Shown: one piece after another, positions 33,440 through 41,502 of the stretch | Numbering within the stretch: position 1 is the first letter of the stretch | Layout of the letters: each line of letters begins with the position of its first letter | NCBI GenBank assembly: GCA_902563505.1 | Contig: CACEXK010000010.1 | Location: 1-42,050, forward strand | Origin: an uncultured Alphaproteobacteria bacterium | GTDB taxonomy: Bacteria; Pseudomonadota; Alphaproteobacteria; Methylaequorales; Methylaequoraceae | Direction: 5' to 3' | Length of the DNA: 42,050 bases | Program-made: the position numbers and the translations under genes | The notes under the pieces: model-generated | Databases searched by the model: none | Seen by the model: only the letters and a program-made list of their open reading frames with translations | Told to the model about the DNA's origin: nothing

Positions 33440-33844
33440 ATGGCAAAATCAAGATTTGGATTAGATCAAAAAAAATTTAATAAAGGTAGTAAAATTTATA
33501 CAAAAGGTGATAAAGCAGATTTTGCTTATTATGTTCACGCAGGAAAAGTTAATATTTATTCTCCCGGAGGACTTTTACTAGGTCAAATCGGAGAGGGTGA
33601 AATTTTTGGAGAAAGAGGACCTTCTCTGGATGAGTCAAGATCAATTACCGCGGAGGCTCATACGAACTGTATTTTATATCCGATTAGTGAAAAAACTTTG
33701 AAAGAGAAAATAAGTAAAACTGACCCAGTTGTAAGGGCCATTCTTAGAAGTTTGTTGATGCGACTTACGGACATAAATGCAAAAAGTGAGGATTTTTGGA
33801 GAAATTTAAATGTGATGACTTCGCTGAGCGAAAAAAGTGATTAA
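33440..33844 (+). CDS. Stand-alone cyclic-nucleotide-binding domain protein
   Basis: A 134-residue protein consisting of one cNMP-binding beta-roll: FNKGSKIYTKGDKADFAYYV, HAGKVNIYSPGGLLLGQIGE, the phosphate-binding cassette GEIFGERGPSLDESRSITAE with the conserved arginine, and a helical C-terminus. It has no helix-turn-helix, so it is not a Crp/Fnr transcription factor. It may regulate a partner. It follows the 456-residue gene by 5 bases. The stop codon is a TTAA shared palindromically with the convergent FAD-oxidoreductase gene. Confidence 0.85.
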   Translation: MAKSRFGLDQKKFNKGSKIYTKGDKADFAYYVHAGKVNIYSPGGLLLGQIGEGEIFGERGPSLDESRSITAEAHTNCILYPISEKTLKEKISKTDPVVRAILRSLLMRLTDINAKSEDFWRNLNVMTSLSEKSD

Positions 33845-35121
33845 AGAGCGTTCTTACCCTGTCTATGCAAAGTGTTTTCCTCTCCGTTGACCAAGTTCCA
33901 GAAATCTTTCATATAATCATCACCAAATCGGTTTATGTTAAATTTTTTGTAGTCAAATTTTTTTGTTAAGTTTTCCTCGCCTACAATTTCTTCGGCAACC
34001 GCCTCACCTAAAACTGGAGAATACTTCATTGCTTGACCTGAACCAAGGTTATGAAAAAGGTTATTTATTTTTGAATCTTTACCCAGGATGAATCTTAAAT
34101 CAGGTGTTATATCAAAAAAAGATCTATACCCAGATGCGTAAACGGTTTTGTCTATATTAGAAAATCGTTTCTTGGAAATGTCTTCATAATTTTTTATTTG
34201 ATTGTAAGCTAATGATTGATTCATTGGTTCATTCAAATATTCCCCGCCATTAACTGCCGTAAGATCGTTTATAAAACTCTTTGCAATTTCATAAACTGAC
34301 CTCTTTCGCGGTTGATGAGCATGCATTTTGTTGCCTCTCCAAGACCTAAAATAACACAAGTTTATGTAGTCAGCAATTATCGGGTATTCGTATTTTATTT
34401 GTTTTGGACTTTCCATCCAGTTAACTACCGAAACAGGTTCAATTGTTACAGGTATTTTTAATCCAATTTTTGAGAAAAGTTGAGAACTCCATGCACCTGT
34501 TGCATTTACGAAGTTCTTTGCTTTAAAATTTCCATTATTGGTTAGGCAGCTTAAAATTTCATTGCCCTTAGATACTATAGTTTCGACTTCAGTCTTTTCA
34601 AATAACTCAACTCCATTTTCTTCTAAGGCGTCGTACAATACTGATCGAAGTATACTTGGGTCTAACTGAAAAGCATCAGGTTCGTAAAAATAAGATTCAT
34701 CTTCATCTGTTATGAGTGTAGAGCCACATTTATTTAAAGCAGATTTTGAACCTATTTCTTCGAAGACAAGATTGATTTTTTTCATTCTTTCAGATAGATC
34801 TGTCCAAGCAGGATTTGTTCCATCAGAATTCTTTTTTGCAATCCAAATAGCACCAAACTCATCTACTTCCATGTCAATTCCCCAATGCGGTTTTAAATCT
34901 TTCCACATTTTTGAGCTTATTGAAGCCATTTGAGAGGCATCTGGATCTGCATTTGCAGACCTAACTATACCTGAATGTCTGGATGATTCTGCAGCGCATA
35001 AAACAGCTTTGTCAACGAGGGCAACTTTTTCTCCTTTGCCTAACTCGTTAAGTTTTCTTTGGATAGATACTGCAGTTGCAGCACCAAGACATCCACCACC
35101 AATTACAAGAGTATGATACAT
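33841..35121 (-). CDS. DAO-family FAD-dependent oxidoreductase (sarcosine-oxidase-like)
   Basis: A 426-residue flavoenzyme from the ATG at 35121, giving MYHTLVIGGGCLGAATAVSI. A TTG start at 35163 would add 14 residues that lack family character. It has the Rossmann GGGCLGAA motif, RHSGIVRSANADPDAS near the flavin, WIAKKNSDG, and the C-terminal GYRSFFDITPDLRFILGKDS with LGSGQAMKYSPVLGEAVAEE. This is the D-amino-acid/sarcosine/glycine oxidase fold; R and GSG residues for the flavin are kept, but the substrate amine is unknown. It diverges from pabB across 61 bases. Confidence 0.82.
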   Translation of the reverse strand: MYHTLVIGGGCLGAATAVSIQRKLNELGKGEKVALVDKAVLCAAESSRHSGIVRSANADPDASQMASISSKMWKDLKPHWGIDMEVDEFGAIWIAKKNSDGTNPAWTDLSERMKKINLVFEEIGSKSALNKCGSTLITDEDESYFYEPDAFQLDPSILRSVLYDALEENGVELFEKTEVETIVSKGNEILSCLTNNGNFKAKNFVNATGAWSSQLFSKIGLKIPVTIEPVSVVNWMESPKQIKYEYPIIADYINLCYFRSWRGNKMHAHQPRKRSVYEIAKSFINDLTAVNGGEYLNEPMNQSLAYNQIKNYEDISKKRFSNIDKTVYASGYRSFFDITPDLRFILGKDSKINNLFHNLGSGQAMKYSPVLGEAVAEEIVGEENLTKKFDYKKFNINRFGDDYMKDFWNLVNGEENTLHRQGKNAL

Positions 35122-35182
35122 ATTTACATTAATTAAAGAATATTGATATAAATTATAAGACAATAATTACAAGTTTTTTTTT

Positions 35183-36586
35183 ATGATTATTTTTTCTGAT
35201 TTTTTTTTAACTAATGGTTGGGTTGGTAAATTCTCTAAGTTGAAATCTGGACAATCATTTGATTTGTTAGCCTTAAGAGAAATCAATGCTGAAAAATATC
35301 CCTTTTTCCTGGAGAGCTCTTCCAGAGGTAATGAAAAGAATAGATTTTCAATTCTTTTCTATAAACCAAGAATTTTGATAAAAAAAGAAAAAAACGATGA
35401 GACTAGTTTTTTGAAAAAATTTGATAAATCTTGGAAAGATCAAAAAGTTGAACAAGAAGAACTTGTAATGGAGGGGAAAAAAATACCTTTTTGTGGTGGT
35501 TGGTTTGTCTATCTTGGTTATGAATTAGCAAAGGAAATTGAACCATCACTTGAAATTCCAGACTCTCCCTTTCAACTTCCAACCGCCTTTGCTGCTAGAA
35601 TAAATACGGCAATTATTTTTGATCATATAGATAACGAAATTTTTATTACATCTGACAAGGCAGAAGAATATGAAAATGATTTTAAAGATATTATGGATGA
35701 CATAAAAAAAACTTTCTTAAAATCAAAAATTAAAAAAGAAATGGGTTTTGCTGAAATTTCTATGATAGGGAGTGAAAAAGAACACCAAAGTCAGGTAAAA
35801 ACTTGCATAGACTATATTTTTCAAGGTGAAATATTTCAGGCAAATTTGTCAAGACAATGGAAATTTAAGATAAAGAATAAGTTGGAGGATATTGAAATTT
35901 ACAGACAACTTAGGAGAAAAAACCCCTCCCCTTTTTCTGGGCTTATTACTTTTGAAAATAGTAGTATTATTAGTTCTTCTCCAGAGAGATTAGTTTCTGT
36001 TGATGGCGAAAATCTTGAAACCAGACCTATTGCTGGTACCAGACCAAGAGGACGATCTGGTTTAATAGATATAGAGTTATCTAAAGAGCTAATTAATTCA
36101 GATAAAGAAAAAGCAGAGCATCTAATGCTTTTAGATCTGGAACGAAATGATATTTCAAAAGTATGTAAAGCAGGATCAGTTAATGTAAATGAAATGATGA
36201 CGATTGAGTCTTATGCTCATGTTCATCATATTGTATCAAATGTTTGTGGAAAAAAATTAGATGGCATAACTCCTGGTCAAATTATTTCATCGGTATTTCC
36301 TGGTGGTACTATCACAGGTTGTCCAAAAGTTCGATGTATGCAAATTCTTGGGGAATTAGAAAAAGTTGGGAGAGGACCCTATACCGGATCAGTAGGATAT
36401 ATAACTCATTCTGGAAATATGGATATTAATATATTAATACGTTCAATTTTAAGAGAAAAATGTAATCTTTTTTTTAGAGCGGGTGGTGGAATTGTAGCTG
36501 ATTCAAAACCAGAATTTGAAACACTTGAAACAGAGGCCAAAGCTAACGGTATGCTTAAAGCTATAGGATCATTCAAAAATGACTAA
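35183..36586 (+). CDS. pabB: Aminodeoxychorismate synthase component I
   Basis: A 467-residue chorismate-using enzyme making 4-amino-4-deoxychorismate for folate. The core has QGEIFQANLSRQWKF, NPSPFSGLITFENSSIISSS (248-267), ETRPIAGTRPRG (279-290), EHLMLLDLERNDISKVC, FPGGTITGCPKVRCMQILGE and GRGPYTGSVGYI. PIAGT (282-286) has alanine where E. coli PabB has its PIKGT lysine, a TrpE-like feature also seen in other PabB groups. Overlap by 8 bases with a PabC-like lyase gene favours PabB over anthranilate synthase. The PabA/TrpG glutaminase is not in the window. Confidence 0.88.
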   Translation: MIIFSDFFLTNGWVGKFSKLKSGQSFDLLALREINAEKYPFFLESSSRGNEKNRFSILFYKPRILIKKEKNDETSFLKKFDKSWKDQKVEQEELVMEGKKIPFCGGWFVYLGYELAKEIEPSLEIPDSPFQLPTAFAARINTAIIFDHIDNEIFITSDKAEEYENDFKDIMDDIKKTFLKSKIKKEMGFAEISMIGSEKEHQSQVKTCIDYIFQGEIFQANLSRQWKFKIKNKLEDIEIYRQLRRKNPSPFSGLITFENSSIISSSPERLVSVDGENLETRPIAGTRPRGRSGLIDIELSKELINSDKEKAEHLMLLDLERNDISKVCKAGSVNVNEMMTIESYAHVHHIVSNVCGKKLDGITPGQIISSVFPGGTITGCPKVRCMQILGELEKVGRGPYTGSVGYITHSGNMDINILIRSILREKCNLFFRAGGGIVADSKPEFETLETEAKANGMLKAIGSFKND

Positions 36587-37472
36587 ATATATATCTCTAA
36601 TTAATGGTAAGTTCACAGATTCAGTTTCAGTTCTTGATAGAGGGCTTGCATATGGCGATGGTTTTTTTGAGACTATGTTTTGGACTTCAAAAGCTAATCG
36701 AAACGAATACAAGCAATTTGGTGTAGAGTTTTGGCATCAGCATTTAAATAGAATAAAAAAGGGTTGTAAAATTTTAAAGATTAAATTTCCTGAGGATAAA
36801 ACTATTCTTCAGCATAGGGAAAGAATACTTAAAAAGTCTTTCTCTTTAGGTATCAAATCAGGAATTTTAAAAATTATTATAACAAGAGGTGTTGGAGGAA
36901 GAGGGTATAAATTTGAAAGAAATATGGTGCCAACAATAATTTTTCTTACATTCCCAAGCCCAAAGTATTATGAGAAATTATATACTACAGGGATAAAAGC
37001 CAGATACTGTAAGTCTGAACTTTCATGTAACAAGGATTTATTTGGTTTAAAACATTTAAACAGACTAGATTCAGTTTTAGCTAGATCTGAGTGGGAAGAA
37101 GATTTTTTTGAAGGAATTTTTCTTGACAAAAAAAATAATTTATTAGAGGGAACAATGTCGAATATATTTTTTATAAAAAAAAATAAATTGTATACACCAA
37201 CAATTTCTGAATCCGGAATAAATGGTGTTATGAGGCAAATAGTGATTAAAAGATCAAAGCTTTTTTTTGATAAATTAGTAGTCAGGAAAATCAACAAAAG
37301 TATCGTCAATGATTTTGAACAAATGTTTTTAACAAATTCAATAATAAAAATATTACCGGTTATTAGTTTGGCAAATAAGAAATTTAAAATTTCAGATAAC
37401 CTAAAATCTTTTATTGAATATTTTAATGTTAATAAAACCAGAGAAATGAAAAAAAAATTAGAGATTTTCTAG
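36579..37472 (+). CDS. pabC: 4-amino-4-deoxychorismate lyase-like aminotransferase class IV
   Basis: A 297-residue PLP enzyme of fold type IV. It starts SLINGKFTDSVSVLDRGLAY then GDGFFETMFW. The PLP lysine is K158 in FGLKHLNRLDSV. NNLLEGTMSNIFFIKKNKLY (186-205, E190) and GVMRQIVIKRSK bind the cofactor phosphate and substrate. It would release pyruvate from aminodeoxychorismate to give p-aminobenzoate. Branched-chain or D-amino-acid transaminases share the fold, but pairing with pabB decides the name. The stop codon is CTAG, shared with the convergent ccmI stop. Confidence 0.88.
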   Translation: MTKYISLINGKFTDSVSVLDRGLAYGDGFFETMFWTSKANRNEYKQFGVEFWHQHLNRIKKGCKILKIKFPEDKTILQHRERILKKSFSLGIKSGILKIIITRGVGGRGYKFERNMVPTIIFLTFPSPKYYEKLYTTGIKARYCKSELSCNKDLFGLKHLNRLDSVLARSEWEEDFFEGIFLDKKNNLLEGTMSNIFFIKKNKLYTPTISESGINGVMRQIVIKRSKLFFDKLVVRKINKSIVNDFEQMFLTNSIIKILPVISLANKKFKISDNLKSFIEYFNVNKTREMKKKLEIF

Positions 37473-38098
37473 TTTATTTCTAATATTGTTTTTGTTAACC
37501 ACTCTGAGCTTATACTTTTATTTTTTTCAATTTGAATTATTTCTTTGTTTAGTTTTTCTAATTGATTTGTATCTCTAAAAATTTCTAGTATTAATTTTCT
37601 CGCTTCGAGGTTCAAAGGATCAAGCTTTTTAATTTTAAATAAAAGTTTCAATGCGCTATCAAATTGATCAGTATTTTTTTTTAAAATCGAATATTCATAC
37701 AAAATTTGTTGGTCATCAGGAAAATATTCTAAAGATTTTTTATAATATAAATCGGCTTTTTGATTGTGGCCAGTCAGCATGCATGTTCTAGCTAACAAAA
37801 CCCAGCCATCCCTATCATTAGGATTATCTCTTAGTTTTTCCTCTAGAAATATAACAATTTTTTTGGGATCTATTTTTGAGAATTCATTAGGGTTACTAAT
37901 TAGGTTTTGAATTTCTTTTTCCACTTCGCTATAAAAAAAGAATGACTGATTGTTTCCTGATTTTTTGTATAAAATAAATGATGTTAGGCTTATTAGAAAA
38001 AAAAAAAAGATAAATTTTTTTGTTTCTTTTATAGGATTAAATAAATATGAATTTAACAAAAAAACAAAAATAATCGTCAGGGTATAAAAAAAAATCAT
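37469..38098 (-). CDS. ccmI: Cytochrome c maturation protein CcmI (CycH)
   Basis: A 209-residue protein with two N-terminal membrane helices and TPR-like repeats from about residue 90 (RDGWVLLARTCMLTGHNQ, KADLYYKKSLEYFPDDQQIL, FDSALKLLFKIKKLDPLN). CcmI binds the C-terminus of apocytochrome c and passes it to CcmF/CcmH. It is shorter than the classical Rhodobacter form (over 400 residues), lacking a long C-terminal domain, but comparable to compact versions. It is last in the leftward ccm operon, overlapping the ccmH end by 4 bases. Confidence 0.85.
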   Translation of the reverse strand: MIFFYTLTIIFVFLLNSYLFNPIKETKKFIFFFFLISLTSFILYKKSGNNQSFFFYSEVEKEIQNLISNPNEFSKIDPKKIVIFLEEKLRDNPNDRDGWVLLARTCMLTGHNQKADLYYKKSLEYFPDDQQILYEYSILKKNTDQFDSALKLLFKIKKLDPLNLEARKLILEIFRDTNQLEKLNKEIIQIEKNKSISSEWLTKTILEIN

Positions 38099-38472
38099 CT
38101 TTTTTTTCTAAAAAAAATAAAAGATAATAAAATGAGAAATCCTATTGGAAAAACCCAGAGCCAAATTGTATCTGATCTAATTGGTGGTGTATATAGAACA
38201 AAATCACCGTATCTAGAGTGAATATAAGAAATTATTTCCTTTTTTTCTTTACCTTCGGAAATTTTTTTCCTGATAAGGACTCTGAGATCTTTAGCAATAT
38301 CAGCATTTGAATTTTCAATATCCTCATTTTGGCAAACAAGGCATCTGATTTTTTTTCCAATGTCTCTTGCAATGTTTTCTAATATTGGATCGTCCAACAT
38401 TTCATCAGGTTCAACTGCATATAAATCTGAGAAAATAAAAAGAATTATATAAATAAATGCCAAGAATCTCAT
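38095..38472 (-). CDS. ccmH: Cytochrome c maturation protein CcmH (CcmL)
   Basis: A 125-residue periplasmic thiol protein with a signal peptide (1-19). The redox motif C44/C47 is in RCLVCQNEDIENSNADIAKD, followed by the three-helix domain (LRVLIRKKISEGKEKKEIIS) and SRYGDFVLYTPP. A C-terminal membrane anchor closes it (IWLWVFPIGFLILLSFIFF). The protein keeps apocytochrome CXXCH thiols reduced with CcmG and works in a complex with CcmF and CcmI. All hallmark residues are present. It overlaps ccmG by 4 bases upstream. Confidence 0.95.
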   Translation of the reverse strand: MRFLAFIYIILFIFSDLYAVEPDEMLDDPILENIARDIGKKIRCLVCQNEDIENSNADIAKDLRVLIRKKISEGKEKKEIISYIHSRYGDFVLYTPPIRSDTIWLWVFPIGFLILLSFIFFRKKR

Positions 38473-38978
38473 TTAACATTAGTAATTAGTTTGTTTATAT
38501 ATTCTAAATCTTTTTTCATTATTGGTCCAACATGCTTATGGATGATCATGCCCTTATGATCAATCAAAAAAGTTTCTGGTAAGCCATAAACTCCCCAGTC
38601 AATACTTGTCATTCCATTTTTATCAAGCCCAATTTTGACAAAAGGATTACCTAGATCATCTAACCATTTTGTTAAATTTCTAATTTCATCCTTTTTTGCA
38701 ATACCATATAATTTATATTTTTCTGAGAGTTTTTTAAGCTGTGGATGTTCAACTTTGCATGGTGGACACCATGATGCAAAAAAGTTAACTACCTTAATTT
38801 CGCCCGATTTAAGATCAGCTGATGAAAATGATTCATATTGTTTTATGGACTCAATTTTGAACTCAGGTATTTCCTCGGAAATTAAATTTGATGGAATATA
38901 GGTTGGATCGTCTCTCAGACCTTCATAGAAAATATATGCTGATGATAAAAGGAAAATAATTAGTATAAAATATTTCAT
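38469..38978 (-). CDS. ccmG: Thiol:disulfide oxidoreductase CcmG (DsbE)
   Basis: A 169-residue membrane-anchored thioredoxin-fold protein. An N-terminal anchor (1-18) is followed by the active site C71/C74 in FFASWCPPCKVEHPQLKKL, and by DWGVYGLPETFLIDHKGMII with the cis-proline loop. It reduces CcmH and apocytochrome thiols in the periplasm. The central insert IRNLTKWLDDLGNPF is typical of CcmG. It overlaps ccmF by 4 bases and ccmH by 4 bases, all in one transcript. Confidence 0.95.
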   Translation of the reverse strand: MKYFILIIFLLSSAYIFYEGLRDDPTYIPSNLISEEIPEFKIESIKQYESFSSADLKSGEIKVVNFFASWCPPCKVEHPQLKKLSEKYKLYGIAKKDEIRNLTKWLDDLGNPFVKIGLDKNGMTSIDWGVYGLPETFLIDHKGMIIHKHVGPIMKKDLEYINKLITNVK

Positions 38979-40897
38979 TTTTTCTTTTTGATAACTCTAA
39001 AAAAAGATATTAATCCACCTGTAACAAGAGAAAAAACACCTAACCATATCCAAATTGTAAAAGGGTTATACCAGATTCTTGTTGTCCAGGAAACTGAGTT
39101 TTTTATGGAGTTTTTATCACCTATTGCAATGTACAGATCTCCAAAAATAGTTGAATAGATAGCAGCTTCGGTTGTTACTTGTTTATTAGCATTATAAAAT
39201 CTCTTTTCAGGCTTTAAATTAATTACATGTGCATCATCCTTAGAAACCTCAAAAACTCCTGTTTGACTCAAAAAATTTGGGCCTTCTACTACCTTTACAC
39301 CTTTAAATTCAACATCATATTGATTAATCTTTATAATTTCTCCAATTTCTTGAAATTGAATTTTCTCTATTTTTAGTATAGAGCTCCCTGTTGCACCAAT
39401 TATTATTAAACCTATACCTATATGGGATATGGATTGAGAAAAATATTTTGCTGGCAAACTATTAATCCTGAGTTTTGGTTTGAAATTCATGAATTTTGTT
39501 AATTCAAACAATGATGCGATTATTATCCAGGCAGCAAAAATAAAAAATATTATAGCTATAACTGGACCACCGAAATTGACATACCATAAAAGTATGGAAC
39601 TAAATAAAAATAAAAAAACTAAAATTTTTAATCTGTTCAATAACTTTAATAAATCATCATTCCCCCATCGTAAAAAAGGACCAATTATCATTCCAAAAAT
39701 CATAGGTACCATTACTGGAGTAAGGATTGAATTGAAAAAAGGAGCACCAACAGAAATTTTACTTTTAAAAAAAATACTTGATACTAATGGGTAAATTGTC
39801 CCAATTAAAATTGTAAAAGTAAGAGAAATAAGGAATATATTATTGAGAGAGATGGCACCTTCTCGTGAAACAAGTTTGATTTGATGTTTAGAGGAATATA
39901 ATTCTGTTCTTCTAAGGAAATAAAATAAACCTGAAAAAGATACTATTATTAGCATTAATAGAATAAAAATCCCTCTCGTGGGATCACTTGCAAAGGCATG
40001 GACTGAAACAAGTACACCAGAGCGGACTAAAAATGTTCCTAGAAGACTTAAAAGGAAGGTTATTATTGATAAAAGCAGTGTCCAATTAATTAGTAAATTT
40101 TTTTTACTGGAAATCATGATAGTATGTATTAGTGCTGATGCTGTTAACCAAGGTAGTAGTGAAGCGTTTTCAACTGGATCCCAAAACCAAAATCCTCCCC
40201 ATCCTAATTCATAATATGCCCACCAACTTCCTAACCCTATTCCGGCAGTAAGAAAAATCCATGACATAAAAACCCAGGGTTTTAAAATTTCAATGAAGTT
40301 AGTTTTTTTCTTTAACATTAAGACAGCCAAAGATATTGAATAAACAATAGAAAATCCAACATAACCCAAATAAAGCATTGGTGGATGAATTATCAATCCT
40401 GGATCTTGAAGCAATGGATTAAGATCTGATCCTTCAATTGGGGGTGGAAAAGAACGTTCAAAAGGATTGGATGTAAAAATAACAAAAGTGCATACTAAAA
40501 AAATTAATGAATTATGAACTGATAGAGTTTGAATTTTAAGATTCTGATCAGGGATTTTACTATTGGAAAACAAGAACCCAAAGAATGTCATTACTAAAAG
40601 CCAAAGAAGAATTGAACCCTCATGATTTCCCCATACGCCAGTTATTTTGTAAATAGTAGGAAGTTGTGAGTTAGAATTTTTAGCTACTACATTAAGACTG
40701 AAATCTGAAATAAGGAAAGAATAAGTAAGACAAAAAAATGATAAAATGGTAAAAAAAAATAGTAGTAAACTTATTTTTTCATGATGGATTAAAGTTAAGA
40801 ATTTTTTTTTATTACCAGAAGTTATTGTGGAAAAAAATCCAAGACTTGAAATTACAAAAGTTAAAACTAAAAAAAATATACCAAATTCAGCAGTCAT
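38975..40897 (-). CDS. ccmF: Heme lyase CcmF
   Basis: A 640-residue integral-membrane protein with many helices. The heme-handling WWD motif reads WGGFWFWDPVENASLLPWLT, followed by histidines in SALIHTIM and by LVRSGVLVSVHAFASDPTRG. The N-terminal WGNHEGSILLWLLVM, the PGLIIHPPMLYLGYVGFSI block and the C-terminal periplasmic domain (GANEL-like FQEIGEIIKINQYDVEFKGV) are standard. CcmF attaches heme from holo-CcmE to apocytochrome. The length is near normal. It starts 5 bases after the end of ccmE and overlaps ccmG. Confidence 0.96.
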   Translation of the reverse strand: MTAEFGIFFLVLTFVISSLGFFSTITSGNKKKFLTLIHHEKISLLLFFFTILSFFCLTYSFLISDFSLNVVAKNSNSQLPTIYKITGVWGNHEGSILLWLLVMTFFGFLFSNSKIPDQNLKIQTLSVHNSLIFLVCTFVIFTSNPFERSFPPPIEGSDLNPLLQDPGLIIHPPMLYLGYVGFSIVYSISLAVLMLKKKTNFIEILKPWVFMSWIFLTAGIGLGSWWAYYELGWGGFWFWDPVENASLLPWLTASALIHTIMISSKKNLLINWTLLLSIITFLLSLLGTFLVRSGVLVSVHAFASDPTRGIFILLMLIIVSFSGLFYFLRRTELYSSKHQIKLVSREGAISLNNIFLISLTFTILIGTIYPLVSSIFFKSKISVGAPFFNSILTPVMVPMIFGMIIGPFLRWGNDDLLKLLNRLKILVFLFLFSSILLWYVNFGGPVIAIIFFIFAAWIIIASLFELTKFMNFKPKLRINSLPAKYFSQSISHIGIGLIIIGATGSSILKIEKIQFQEIGEIIKINQYDVEFKGVKVVEGPNFLSQTGVFEVSKDDAHVINLKPEKRFYNANKQVTTEAAIYSTIFGDLYIAIGDKNSIKNSVSWTTRIWYNPFTIWIWLGVFSLVTGGLISFFRVIKKKK

Positions 40898-40901
40898 ATT
40901 T

Positions 40902-41348
40902 TTAATTCCTTTTTTTTGATGTATTAAGAAATTCTAATTCTGGTGGCATATAGTTCTCATCATGTTTTGCTAAAACCTTTTCAGCGTTTATTGAAAAATT
41001 ATTAATTAACTTTCCTTCAACCACAACTCCTTGACCTTCTTTAAAGAGATCTGGGAGTATTCCACTGTAAAAAACTGAAATTTCTTCTTTAAAATCTGTA
41101 ATAATAAAACTTATTTTTTGTATTTGTTTTTCTTCCTTCACCACCACTTCCCTGACGACACTATCTTTTTTTACCATTCCTCCAACTCTAATTTTATTCT
41201 GGGTAATATTAGGTTTGTTAATTATTTCTGAGGGTGTAAAAAAAAACACAAGATTATTTTTTAAGTTCTTAAAGAGAATGGTGCATCCCAAAAAGAAAAT
41301 AATCATTAAAGATAACAATGTAAAAAGTCGTTTATTTTTCGCCTTCAT
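40902..41348 (-). CDS. ccmE: Cytochrome c maturation heme chaperone CcmE
   Basis: A 148-residue membrane-anchored OB-fold protein. One N-terminal helix (8-25) precedes IRVGGMVKKDSVV (53-65) and SVFYSGILPDLFKEGQGVVV. The heme-binding histidine H129 is in VLAKHDENYMPPE, with Y133 as axial-ligand partner. Histidine (not the CcmE* cysteine variant) means classical covalent heme carriage. The start overlaps ccmD by 17 bases. Confidence 0.95.
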   Translation of the reverse strand: MKAKNKRLFTLLSLMIIFFLGCTILFKNLKNNLVFFFTPSEIINKPNITQNKIRVGGMVKKDSVVREVVVKEEKQIQKISFIITDFKEEISVFYSGILPDLFKEGQGVVVEGKLINNFSINAEKVLAKHDENYMPPELEFLNTSKKRN

Positions 41349-41502
41349 TCTTGGTAATATTATTGAAAATTTTTTCTAATTTTTTTAATTTATTTAAACT
41401 TAGTATGAAAATAAGTATAAGAATAAAAAAAACAATTAAATATGAAAAAACAACATAATAAAAATGCTGGTGTGAATTCAAAAAATTTTGAAAATACTCC
41501 AT
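41332..41502 (-). CDS. ccmD: Heme exporter accessory protein CcmD
   Basis: A 56-residue protein from ATG 41502 to TAA 41332. It begins MEYFQNFLNSHQHFYYVVFS, has one membrane helix (about 17-36), then a basic cytoplasmic tail, LNKLKKLEKIFNNITKNEG. Sequence conservation is low, as usual for CcmD, but the small size, topology and position between ccmC and ccmE are diagnostic. It helps release holo-CcmE from the CcmABC complex. The ATG immediately adjoins the ccmC stop at 41503, and the 3' end overlaps ccmE by 17 bases. Confidence 0.85.
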   Translation of the reverse strand: MEYFQNFLNSHQHFYYVVFSYLIVFFILILIFILSLNKLKKLEKIFNNITKNEGEK

